In this document: positions 53,778-64,000 of the stretch, in pieces | How positions within the stretch are numbered: the stretch's first letter is position 1 | Layout of the letters: the number at the start of each line of letters is the position of its first letter | From: Brugia malayi | Taxonomy: Eukaryota; Nematoda; Chromadorea; Rhabditida; Onchocercidae | DNA: 64,000 nucleotides | Assembly: GCF_000002995.4 (NCBI RefSeq) | Contig: NW_025062476.1 | Coordinates: forward strand, 982,501 to 1,046,500 | Direction of reading: 5' to 3' | The notes under the pieces: model-generated | What the model was told of the DNA's origin: nothing | The model's database searches: none | Seen by the model: only the letters and a program-made list of their open reading frames with translations | Position numbers and translations under genes: made by a program

Positions 53778-56700
53778 ATGATTGAGAAAATATTTGGTTA
53801 TGAGAAATTTCCAAAATTTTGCTTAAATAAACCTCGATTTCCACAGCATACATTTCTTGGACGTTATTTACATTTTTTGGATATTATTGATCCGAGAACA
53901 TTGTTTACCAGCGAGGTAAGATTATATAAATTTGTGCTAAAAATTTGTCAGCAAATATTATTATTATTATTGTTGTTAATTGTTATTAATATTAATTATT
54001 ATCTTCATTATTGTTATTTATTATTTTCACAAATTATTATTATTACTTTTAAATGTTATTATTATTATTTGTTATTATTGATTGTTATTACCATTATTAT
54101 TAATTATTGCTATTACTATTAATTGTTATTATTATTATTATTAGTTATTATTATTAATTATTATTTATTATTATTATTATTGATTTTTATTATTATTAGT
54201 TATTATTACCATTATTATTAACAGTCATTATTATTATTATCATTATTATTATTAATTATTATTATTATTACTATTAATTGTTGCTATTATTATTATTAAT
54301 TATTATTACTATTAATTGTTATTATTATTAATTATTATTATTATTATTAATTGTCACTATTATTAATCATTATTTTTCTCTGTCGTTTTTCAGGAAAAGC
54401 TTCGTAACAGTATTGAATTGCTAAATAATTATAAAATGGGTAAAATTCAGTTCGCAACTGATCAACAATTATGGGAAGCACAAAAAATTAAATCAGCTAT
54501 TTTGCATCCTGATACGGGTGACAAAATTTTACCACCATTTCGAATGAGTGGTTATGTACCATTTGGTTGGATAACGGTCATCTCATTTTTTAATTTAAAA
54601 TTTTAACTTCTATATGTTGCAATTTTTTTTCATATCTGATTAATTCTTTAAAATTACATTTTTTTTTTTTTTTTTTTTAGATAGAATTTTAATAGAAGTT
54701 CAATTAGAATGTTAAAAGAAAATCGTTGTATATATTTGTAAAAGTATAAATATTTTAGATAATTTTTTAAGATAACTTTAAAATATTTCAGTTAATAATA
54801 CATATATGTAAACAAATAATACTATAAATTTAAAATTTTTTGGGATATTTTTGGTAAGATTTGCATGTAATAAATAAATTATTAAAAAAATATAATAATA
54901 AACTTTTTTTTAAAAAAAAAATAGAAAAATATTATTATTAATTTTTTTTTTACAGGTTACTGGTATGTTATTGCCAAATCCATCTTGGCTTTCAATACTT
55001 TTTTGGCAATGGCTTAATCAAACTCATAATGCATTAATTAATTATTCAAATCGTAACGCTACACAGGTTAATCATTTTTTATAAATTTATTTTTTAGATT
55101 TAACATTCGACTTGTTTATTTCATCATTTTTAAAATAAACAACAACAAAAAAACTTTATTTGTTGTTGTTTATTTTATCACAATTTTGAGGAATTTCAAT
55201 TTCATTCTTTTTTTTTTTTTTAGGAGCAATCAACATTACAATATATAAATGCATATTGTGCAGCTGTTTCATCAGCTAGTATTGTTGCTTTGGGTAAAAT
55301 TTTTTTTTTTTTTTAAATAGTCTAAAATTTAAATTTGTTTATAAAATGTTTCATTGTTAATTAAATTTACAACGATAAATGATATGTTACTATGATGATT
55401 AAATTTTATGAATTAAAATGTGTAAATTTTCATCGTTTTTTTTAAAAAAAAATAATTCAATTTTTATTATTATTGTGCTAAAAAAGAAAAAAAAAAAAAT
55501 TTACTTACAAAATTATAAGCTTAAAAAGAATGAAAATTTTAATACTTTAGGATTAACAGCTCTAATCAAACGTACTGAAAAATTAAATTCTATCAAACGT
55601 GTAATCATTCAACGTTTTATACCGTTACCAGCTACGTCATTTGCAAGTTCACTTAACGTGTTATGCATGCGTTGGAATGAATTACAGAATGGTATTAACG
55701 TGTATGATTGTAATCAAAATGTAATTGGTGTATCTAAAATTGCTGCTAAAAAGGTTTAAATTAATATTTTTATATAAATGAGAAAAAAAAAAGAAAGATT
55801 GGTTAAGAAATTTTGAGTTTAAATTTTCCATAAATTAAAATAACAGAAGGAAAAAAAAAAACATTAAATTTAATAATTTCGTTAAGTAAATACAAAGAAG
55901 TAATTTTTCATTTTCAATTTAGAATACACAGTGATGCAAATTTTTAGTTTAAAAAAATTTTTTTTCAATATTTTAATTTTATTTTTTGTTTTTTAAAATT
56001 TTTTTTAAAACATTTTTATGAAAAAAATGAATTTTTTCTGATTTCTAATCAAAATTTCCTCATCTTTTCAGTCATAATTCGATCTCTATTTCATACACTA
56101 TCATTAATTTTCATCTAATCATAAAAATTTTTATTTGCTACATTGAAATTATTTTCAACTTTACAATTTACAATTTGCTATAGGAAAATTTCATAAATGA
56201 AAAATAAAAATAGAAGGAATAAAAAGTAAATGTTCAAAAATTCTAATTTAAAATAAATCAAAAAAAAAAAAAAAAAAGAAGTTAACATATAATTTTATTT
56301 ATAAGTAAATTATCGGAAGGGGAAATTACTTCCTCAATGTTATTTTTATTTTATTTTATTTTACTTTTTTTTTTTTAAACAATCAATTTAATAGACAGAA
56401 ATTACTCGATAATGTGCAAAATTATAATTTGTAAGAAAAAATTTCACAAATTTTTCTTTTTTTTTTTTTCTTAAAAAAAATAGTTTCAGATTAAAATTTC
56501 CCTAATTTTAAATTTTCAAAATTATAGGCAGTAGAAGATACAATGTTAACACGGGCATTTCTACCAATACCTCTGTTAATGATACCTCCATGTGTAATGC
56601 CATTTCTGGAAAAGTAAGTAAATTATTTTATGCAAAAAAAAAAAAAATTAATTTTTTTTTAAGTTAAAAAAAAAAAAAAACAGAAAAACAATTACTTACT

Positions 56701-57239
56701 TTTATAAACAAAAAAAAAAAAAAAGAAAAAAAGATTGACCCATCAATATGTTATTCCATAAATACTACTAGTAGAATGTAGAACAAATAAAGGAAAAATT
56801 GTATGTTGACCTTTAATTTCTGATCATTTGACCTCTCATCGATCACAAAAAATATAATCTTTTCTTGCAGAAAATATCAATGGATTACTAAAAGTACCAC
56901 AAATCATTTATTCATCAGTGCTGTAGTTTGCATATTTAGTTTTGCATTCAGTTTACCCATATCTTTGGCAATTTTCCCGCAAGAATCAAAGGTATAAACT
57001 ATTGTTTTAATTGAAAAAAAAAAAAAAAAAATTAATTTAAAATAAAGAATAAAAGAGATTGTAGAAATAAATTCATTTCATATTAATCAAAGAGAAAAAA
57101 TGCCATCCCTAAAATGTTATTTATTATCAAATGCAAAGCTAAAATTTGTTAATTTTTTCAGATACTACGTGATCACCTGGAATCAGAAATACGAAAGAAC
57201 ACAACACAAAAATATCTTTTTTATAATCGTGGTTTATAA
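53778..57239 (+). CDS. SFXN5: sideroflexin (SFXN5-like mitochondrial amino-acid carrier)
   Basis: Sideroflexins are multi-pass mitochondrial inner-membrane carriers; SFXN1-type members move serine, and SFXN5-type members are less well defined (citrate has been proposed). Eight exons, 53,778-53,915, 54,394-54,576, 54,956-55,066, 55,224-55,293, 55,551-55,753, 56,528-56,613, 56,871-56,991 and 57,162-57,239, join in phase and give about 329 residues, the usual family length. Family motifs are [51 protein letters not shown]-like [30 protein letters not shown] and a C-terminal YNRGL. The wording of the third to fifth exons ([29 protein letters not shown]) is closer to SFXN5 than to SFXN1. The start ATG follows an AAG acceptor by seven bases, so a spliced leader or upstream non-coding exon is likely. 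The exon-2 donor (ACG|GTCATC) is weak but matches the required junction. Intron 1 carries a long ATT repeat. Confidence 0.93.
53955..54370. repeat. ATT-type microsatellite in sideroflexin intron 1
   Basis: About 400 bases of ATT/TTA triplets with GTT, ACC and ATC interruptions fill almost the whole first intron of the sideroflexin gene, up to the TTTTTCAG acceptor at 54,386-54,393. It resembles the tract at 21,960-22,275. Confidence 0.9.
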
Positions 57240-58978
57240 TCATGATAGCAGTTATAATCATGATTATAGATGATGCCAAAAAATTGTGTTTAATTAAAAA
57301 ATAATTCCTTCTATTCATATCAAAAGTATTGTTATCACACAATCTGTAATTTTGTAAGTTTTATCAAAAAATATTATTAATTTATTTCTTTTTTCTTCAA
57401 GATTTTATATCCTACGACAATAATATTCTAAAAATATGTAACTCTTTTCTTTTTTTCTTTTTTTTGTTTGAAATATGTAAATATCAAATATGTAAATGTA
57501 ATACGTGAAGTAAATGATAAACATACGTAAAACCTAATGCATTCTACGTAAAATAATTATAAAAATAATAAAATTTCAATCTATTTTCGCTTCCATTTTC
57601 GTTTTACTTCGTAGGACAATTTGAAAATTTCAAAATACTTTGAAACCCAGCGGCAATTTGCACTTCACAACCTTCAAAATCCATAATTTACATTTCGCAT
57701 TTTACTGGATAAGTATAATTCAGGTAGTCATCTTTTTCAGGTTGATAGATTTCACCTAGGATAAGTATAATATTTATTCGAGAATAGCCGTCTCAGATAT
57801 TCGGAATGCATATCACATATTTTGGTATACTCATACCTGTTGAGCTTTATTATTTTTAAATGTCATCATTGACAGCTTTAAAACTGTCGTAGTGGGAGAA
57901 TTGAACCATCAAACAAATCACTCAACGAGAAATAATCAGCATAGTACCACCACTTAGCCATTATTACCAGTTGTCAAATACTCGAAACTAAAATTAAAAC
58001 TTAAATGTTCTTTTCTCTCTTATCTTCTCTTTTCAAAATTTCATTTATGTTATTTTCTCCAGAATTTCAAATTTTGCTACTTAAAGAATAAAATTCAAGT
58101 AAAACACGTTGAACAATTATACGTACATATTATGACGTATATATTAAGTTCACGCAATTACATTTACAATATTAAAAGAACGCTCGTAATTGTATTCACG
58201 TTGACACGTTTCATGTATTCGTTTTAGGAAAAAAAAAAATGTAAAATTATCTTACATATTTAAAAAAAAAGAAAAAAAAAAATTTGATGTTACTCATATC
58301 TGTTGAATCTTAATGTGATTAAAACAACTATGAACAACAATACAAATACTGCTAGCATCAAATTGTTCTTTGACTCTAAACATATCTTATTTTACCTAGG
58401 TTCATTCAATTACATTCACAATATTGAAAGAATTCTCGTAACGTATTCACGTTGATACGTCTCACGTATTCGTTTTAGGAAAGAAAAAAAAGTTGAATGT
58501 ACGATTGATAATGCACATTACCTAAGATTACTCATTAACACTTTTTATTTTTTACTCTCTATAGATTCAACAATTACGTCACAATATATTAGCGTTAATT
58601 TGTGGCTTGTATTATTAATTTTCAAAAGAATTCCCTGAAAGTCAAAGTTTTTACTTTATACAAATGTTTATTTATTTATACTAATCTGTGATATACTTGA
58701 TCTATTGAACATTTATTTCGGAATGAACAAAACAAAACAATATCGCCAAACAACCGAAATGGTACATATAAGATCAAAAAGTGAAGTATCTGTACTCTCG
58801 TTGCCCACGTATGATAAGAATGCAACAATTAAAAGAAAAAAAAAAAACAGCGTAGACAACGTATCAAACTTAAGATCACTGATATGAGACAATGATGAAC
58901 TTTTAACTTTTTTTTTCTTTGCCATTTAATCGCTTACCAGAAAAGTAAAACCATAACTGTTTCTTATTTCTCCATCAT
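57240..58978. other. intergenic DNA between convergent sideroflexin and U2A' genes
   Basis: About 1.7 kb with no coding exon that I can support. It holds both 3' ends and an imperfect direct repeat (58,155-58,229 and 58,406-58,480). Small ORFs near 58,705-58,925 overlap on opposite strands and have no family features. Confidence 0.55.
58155..58480. repeat. imperfect direct repeat of about 75 bp
   Basis: The block from CAATTACATTTACAATATT to GTATTCGTTTTAGGAAA at 58,155-58,229 recurs at 58,406-58,480 with roughly ten differences. Both copies contain the core TATTCACGTTGA and end in the same TATTCGTTTTAGGA followed by poly-A. The spacer is about 175 bp of unrelated DNA. Poly-A directly after both copies is reminiscent of retroposed sequence, but the copies are too short to classify. 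Confidence 0.75.
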
Positions 58979-59822
58979 TTACTCCATTTGCCCATTATCT
59001 AGCTCTTCCTGCAAAAACAAAAAAAAAAAAAAGATTTTCTATTTTTTGTTTCTTATTTCTGAGTTAAACTTTCTTCTTTGACATTTGAAAGGAAAAGTTT
59101 CCATTATGTATAAACTATTCCAATGTACTTTTCAAATAAGTTTAACTCAGCATAACGAAAAGGCATCAAAGAAACATTAAAAACAATGTATAAATCACTT
59201 GAATTTGAAAAAAATCTATAAATAAGTGGAAATGAATTATTTATTTATCAAAATCTAATTTCTTAGCATACCCCCAATCAACACAATAAAATTAATAAAT
59301 AATTTTACTTCATGTGGTGGACTTGCTACTGGAGATTGTACATCATCGTTAACATCATCATCAGCAGCAGGATTTGCTATCGGTGAACGAACATCATCAT
59401 CGCCATCTTCTTGTTCAGCAACAAATCCATTACTTTCTTTCGTGCTACAAATGATACAATTCCACAAATCATTAAATTTATTGATGCATTACGGAAAGAA
59501 TGTCGACAAAATTTTTAAACCTTTACTTATGAACTTACTCTTTTTCAGCATTTTCTGCTATATTACCAATACTTTCACGATTCCAACCACTTTCCGGAAT
59601 TCGTCCACTTTGTAAAATTGCTTGCAATCGCTCCACTTCAACAAGGCTCGAAGCTGATGCAATCGCTTCCTCAAAAAATATAAAGTTTATTTGAAATTAA
59701 AAAATGGTTTGATATGCTAAAACTAACATTTGTCACTAATTTGTATATAAATAATTTGTTAATAGTATATGCACATGATAGCAAAGTCGGCTTGCATATT
59801 GCTTTTATTTACATTTGCAAAG

Positions 59823-59854
<32 letters not shown>

Positions 59855-61264
59855 TTTATGATAAGCCAAAATATTGGAATTTAACAAAATTCCAAATTTG
59901 TTTTTACAAGTTGAAACGTTTGGAAAATTGTTCAAAAAATTCAAACACTGCATATATTACCTCAATTTTCTTAGCATCCTCCACATGCAAATTTCTCGGT
60001 TGTCCATCTTCATCATCAGGAATAGTTTTCGATTTCTTTACAACTTCTTCCCTGAATTTCTGACCCTTTTTACCCTTGAACAAATTATTTGCTTGTTTCC
60101 TTTCCTGAAAAAATATCTTCGTATGACTTTTCGCACAATATTTATACATCATTTATTCAGTGAATCAGTCCTTTTATTATAATGTGCATTCTCGATATTT
60201 TTACCAGGTATATTCTATAGAACAAATAAAAGATAAACTTACTGCAAGACGAACTCGTTTAAAATCGAGGACACGCACTGATGGTACCCTGTATATCACG
60301 TAAAGACGATACTGTGGTTTGTGAGTTATTGGGTTCCCAATTAGTCTGAAAAAAAAAAGAAAAAAAACCCGTATTCATTTTTAAATGAAACTGTACAAAA
60401 TTTCTGTCAGAAAATATGCAGTGATAAACTCACGTCAGATACTCCAATTTTGAGCAGGTGGCTAGAGGATCAATATCACCTAACTCACATAAATTATTAT
60501 TCGTCAACGCCAGAGTCTTCAGTGATGGGAGTACTTCGCCAATGTTCGGCATTATATGTCTGTAAGATGAATGATCATCGAAAGCTACAGGATATATTCA
60601 ATTCATAAATCAATATATTTGATAAGATTTAATTCAAACTGGCTTACTGTACGCGATTATTATGCATCAGAAGAGTGCTAAGTCGTCTCAATAGAGGTAT
60701 ATTCTCCAGCTTTTTGATATCATTATCTGTTAAATCAATCGTATCGAATTGATCCTGGAAAAAATCAAATGAAAGTAGAAATTTTTAAGATGCTTGATTA
60801 ACGCACATTTGAGAGATCAAAAGCGCATAATATCAAAAGACTTATACTGTTTATTGTAAGGCATTTAATCCAAAAAAAAAAAAACTAATTGCCAAAATAG
60901 AAAACTTGATCTTACATTCATAACATACAAAATCTTCAATCACTCTTTTCTATTTCTCTTCCTATTCTAATTATAAGGATAGTTTCAATAAATTTTTGAA
61001 AAAAGCGCTTAGATAAATTAACCTTAATGAATGTCAAAAGACAGTGAAGGATTCTGCAAAAATTGATAAGTTAAAAATTGAACAAATAAAACTCTTAAAA
61101 TAACATCTATTCAAAAAAAAAAAAAAAAAAAAAGGATTAACCTTCGTAACGCCAAGATTTTCTAGCACAGGAATTTTGCAAGCTCGTAAACTTAACTCTC
61201 GATCACGAACTGTATTAAGATATTGAAGAGAGTCGTTAATTAACTCAACTGTTAGACGGACCAT
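58979..61264 (-). CDS. SNRPA1: U2 small nuclear ribonucleoprotein A' (U2A')
   Basis: U2A' is a leucine-rich-repeat protein of the U2 snRNP; with U2B'' it binds stem-loop IV of U2 snRNA in the nucleus and is part of the spliceosome. Eight exons, 61,142-61,264, 60,648-60,754, 60,434-60,559, 60,243-60,345, 59,961-60,104, 59,539-59,669, 59,309-59,444 and 58,979-59,008, add to exactly 300 codons including TAA. The sequence follows the human protein closely: MVRLTVELINDSLQY, VRDRELSLRACKIPVLENLG, DQFDTIDLTDNDIKKLE, LPSLKTLALTNNNLCELGD, PQYRLYVIYRVPSVRVLDF and FKGKKG. The tail has VEVERLQAILQSGRIP and then an acidic segment with an internal repeat (DDDVRSPIANPA / NDDVQSPVASPP). The last exon encodes only nine residues, EELDNGQME. 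The length of 299 residues is a little over the human 255 because of this acidic tail. The C. elegans orthologue is known as mog-2. Confidence 0.95.
59823..59851. repeat. (TA)n microsatellite in U2A' intron
   Basis: A run of about 14 TA units in the intron between the fifth and sixth exons of the U2A' gene. A second run of the same kind, about 20 bases, lies at 62,092-62,111 in the next intergenic region. Confidence 0.9.
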
Positions 61265-62074
61265 TCCAATAATAAAGCTGAAGAAAAATTAATGGCGCAT
61301 TCACGAAATAATCAGAATTAATACAAATAATAATGGATGAAAGATTACATTACATTTTTATCACTAATCAGCTAGAACATTACATATGCAAGATAGTAAC
61401 TTTCGCAACTCTAACTGATAAATTTCAGAATGGTACTTCTTAAATTCAATACGACATTAACAAGAGAACTGATATCGTTATACAAAATTTATCAACTTTA
61501 GATTATTGTCACATCTATTGAGCCACAGGTTTTTATTGTGACTTAGCAATTGATTTTTCATCTTCAACACAATTTTATATTATTATTACTACATGAAATA
61601 GTACTGAACACCCTGAAAAGCTAACAACATATTACAATTCCTTATGCTTCTATTTTTCCGTCTTCAGCAATGATCACGTCAGTGAATCAATAATATGTTC
61701 TTCTTTTGGATTAAAATTAGAATAAATAATAAATGAAAAATATGGGAAAGTATGTCATCAGAATGAAACATTTCAAAAAATCATCTTTTTTAAACAATAT
61801 TTTTGAGATATTTTTATTCATTAACAAAGAAATGTGACTAAATATTATAGTATGAATTGTTTAAATATTTGGCACCACATTCATCTTCTATGTATCCTAC
61901 AAGCATATCAAAAATTACATCCTCAGAATATTCGATGAAAAGAAATAATTTAACACATATGCGTATTCTTTATAATCACATAGAATGCTGTATTATTGCA
62001 TATGGGTATTGTGTCAATTGTTTACTCCTAAAATTTAATACATAGTCTCAATAAGTAATTGCATTCTTTAAAAA

Positions 62075-62115
<41 letters not shown>

Positions 62116-62659
62116 GATTACAAGAAAAAGCACTGGAATATTATGTGAGATCCTCACAATTCTTCCTAATTATATTCAATTAATATTATTAATTATTAAT
62201 TCAACAGTCAATTATGAGAAGAGTACAACGCTATAGACAAAATAGGAAAATATCGAATGTATTTGGAAAAAAGATATATTGGCATAAATCACTATACTTA
62301 CTGTACACAGATAAGCATTAGAACACGCCAATATAACAAATAATCAGCAACTTGAAAAATACAAAAATTTAAATTTCAAAAAAAAAATTGAGAGCATTCC
62401 ACACAGTCCAATTACCCTATTTTTGCACAAAGCAAATATCTGAGCATAAAAAACACAAACAATAGTATCATAGAGTTCATAATAATGAATTGTTAGAAGA
62501 TCGAGACAGATCAATTAGTTTATTCCGTTAGCCATATGAACTCCGTATTATGACTGCTATAAATAAAGGCATTTTTATACACTTTGTAGGGTAAATAAAA
62601 ATAGCCATATCGAGAAAATGTTTTCGGATATCTATGAAATCACTGGCTCCATTATAACA
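61265..62659. promoter_or_regulatory. intergenic DNA between tandem U2A' and TMEM222-like genes
   Basis: Both flanking genes run on the minus strand, so this 1.4 kb should contain the 3' end of the TMEM222-like gene and the promoter of the U2A' gene. The distance is long for a nematode operon. I see an (AT)n run at 62,092-62,111 but no coding exon and no recognisable regulatory motif. Confidence 0.5.
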
Positions 62660-63789
62660 TTATTCACCTTTTGTAACAATACTAATAATAAGTATAAACA
62701 AAATAATCATTGTGAACGGAAGCCACTGTTTGATGAAACCACCAATCCTGAAAAGCAAAAAATTTTTATAACAGGAATTTCAAAAATTCCAAAACTTAAG
62801 ATAATTAGCCGTGCAAATTTCATTTGATTGTAATTGCTCAGGTATTTTAAAACTTTAAAGCTCCAATTTACATTTTAATGCGCTTTTATTGTACTGGAAA
62901 GCTTTTCAAAGCAATTAATAAAGTATCAGCAAAAAAAACTACACATCCCAGATATCAGGAAATTTTTACTTCCTATACGCTTGCAATAAAAAGTGAGCTT
63001 CAGCCATCTTAATCATATTAAATCATTAGTAAATGAGTAACAGGACAGAAAACCTCAGCCAAATGTCAAAATCGCGCCCCCAATATTAAATGATTCAAAT
63101 ACTTTTATTAACAAATCAAGCAGAATGGCTTTATGGCTAATAGAACAGATCTCTTCTAGAAGTTCAATAGATAGTCTTATTCGGAACATAACTAATCATA
63201 TTTGTGATATGCTGATCTTGCAGGTGTAAGTGTGATATGCTGATCTTACAGGTGTAAGATTTTTTTTTTTTTGATAGAAACTTACCCAACATATCGACCT
63301 TTGAACATCAACATATTGACCAATCGGAAGCAATTATAATCTCGTTTGTGACCAAATTTCATCTTATTCAATGCCAACGCAACATGGCAGTAACAATTAT
63401 CGAAGAATAAAGTATGCTGCAAAAGACAAAAAGAAAAATCTCACATTAATAGTCACGAAAAAAAAAAAAAGTTCAATGTAAACAATACACATATTCAAAG
63501 TTATGATAAACAATCTCATTGTTCTAGTGAAGAAATATCACAAGGATGGAAGGTCAAAAGGACTTCAAATTAAATTTCTTCAGGTCTTTTGCAACTTCAG
63601 ATCATATGATATAAGAACTTATGAGCAGTGAAACTGAGAAAAAAAATGCACAAAAAAACATACTACATGCCCTTTATATTCTTCCGACGCATCTAACACA
63701 GCACGATCCCAGGCTTCCACTCCACCATCAATCGTATTTGGATCTATTTGATGATACCATGTAGGCCAACCAAACGCCATATTATCTTC
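62660..63789 (-). CDS. TMEM222: TMEM222-like membrane protein, 3' part only
   Basis: The last three exons of a gene whose start lies beyond the right edge. 63,664-63,789 encodes EDNMAFGWPTWYHQ..DASEEYKGHV; 63,286-63,417 encodes HTLFFDNCYCHVALALNKM and a segment ending MLMFKGRYVG; 62,660-62,747 encodes GGFIKQWLPFTMIILFILII and ends at TAA (62,660-62,662). All joins are in phase. These match human TMEM222 in order and spacing (SEDNMAFG, AWD.AV.DASEEYK, DNCHSHVALALN, LLYGKYV, WLPFILLL). The conserved Asp-Asn-Cys-x-x-His-Val-Ala segment has been compared with thiol-hydrolase-like families, but no activity is established to my knowledge. The last exon supplies a hydrophobic membrane segment. The N-terminal exons are missing from the window; 63,790-64,000 looks intronic. 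Confidence 0.9.
63203..63258. repeat. two-copy 28-bp tandem repeat in TMEM222-like intron
   Basis: TGTGATATGCTGATCTTGCA plus GGTGTAAG at 63,203-63,230 is followed directly by the same 28 bases with one change (TTGCA to TTACA) at 63,231-63,258. The repeat lies in the last intron, about 27 bases from the donor of the preceding exon at 63,286. Confidence 0.9.
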
Positions 63790-64000
63790 CTGTAAAATAT
63801 CACATTATTTTTTAAAGAACGAGTTTATATAATTTGCCTTAAAACACTATGAGTAATCTAAGGAATCTTTTAAAATTTTCGTAGTTATTAAATCTTAAAA
63901 CTAAGATTTGAACTTATTTTAAAGTAGGATAAAACTGAAAATAAAAATTATAGAATATTTGGCTTATTTCGTTGTAGTTATTGCAAAAAAGCACATCGAG

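Noticed and set aside
57880..57920. T-arm-like GGTTCAATTCTCCCACTA on the minus strand
   Set aside because: The stem does not pair correctly and no anticodon or D arm could be placed at the right distance, so I do not call a tRNA.
59874..60182. Plus-strand ORFs of 82 and 102 residues
   Set aside because: They lie opposite the conserved U2A' exon at 59,961-60,104 and have no features of their own.
1..64000. Bacterial (for example endosymbiont-derived) insertion, CRISPR array or rRNA
   Set aside because: No stretch shows bacterial codon usage, long intron-free conserved ORFs, regularly spaced repeats or conserved rRNA sequence.

Overview
The window is nuclear DNA of a nematode, most likely a filarial or related spirurid. 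The reasons are very A+T-rich intergenic DNA full of homopolymer and AT/ATT microsatellites, genes cut into many small exons with GT..AG introns and T-rich acceptors ending in CAG, TAG or AAG, and a nematode-type chemoreceptor of the srsx class. The other proteins match animal families. I see no bacterial gene, rRNA, CRISPR array or intact transposon. Exon coordinates come from reading splice sites and joining frames by eye. Family names come from remembered protein families, not from a database search.

Layout. 1-2,073: A+T-rich DNA without genes. 2,074-12,561 (-): a receptor-type guanylate cyclase with signal peptide, ligand-binding ectodomain, membrane segment, kinase-homology domain, coiled coil, cyclase domain and a two-exon tail. 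13,436-14,366 (+): a small unrecognised membrane protein. 14,704-15,964 (+): glyoxalase I, possibly downstream of that small gene in an operon. 17,012-18,488 (-): a 99-residue single-LIM protein. 18,489-22,900: gene-poor repeat-rich DNA. 22,900-29,212 (+): an srsx receptor locus with two decayed copies followed by one nearly intact copy. 29,213-32,365: intergenic, including a patch of different composition. 32,366-48,258 (-): a large DOCK6/7/8-type Rho-GTPase exchange factor of about 44 exons. 48,259-53,777: intergenic low-complexity DNA. 53,778-57,239 (+): a sideroflexin closest to SFXN5. 58,979-61,264 (-): the U2 snRNP protein U2A'. 62,660-63,789 (-): the last three exons of a TMEM222-like gene that runs off the right edge.

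The genes do not form one pathway. The guanylate cyclase and the srsx receptor are both chemosensory-type receptors, but they are about 15 kb apart with unrelated genes between. The points most worth checking are: (a) two tandem 5' splice sites in the DHR2 domain of the DOCK gene, exactly 54 nt apart, which would add 18 residues next to the nucleotide-sensor loop; (b) the srsx copy with the best reading frames has lost the 3' splice-site AG that its decayed neighbour still keeps; (c) the first exon of glyoxalase I can be read in a second frame that continues the upstream small ORF; (d) competing reading frames at the start of the guanylate cyclase ectodomain.
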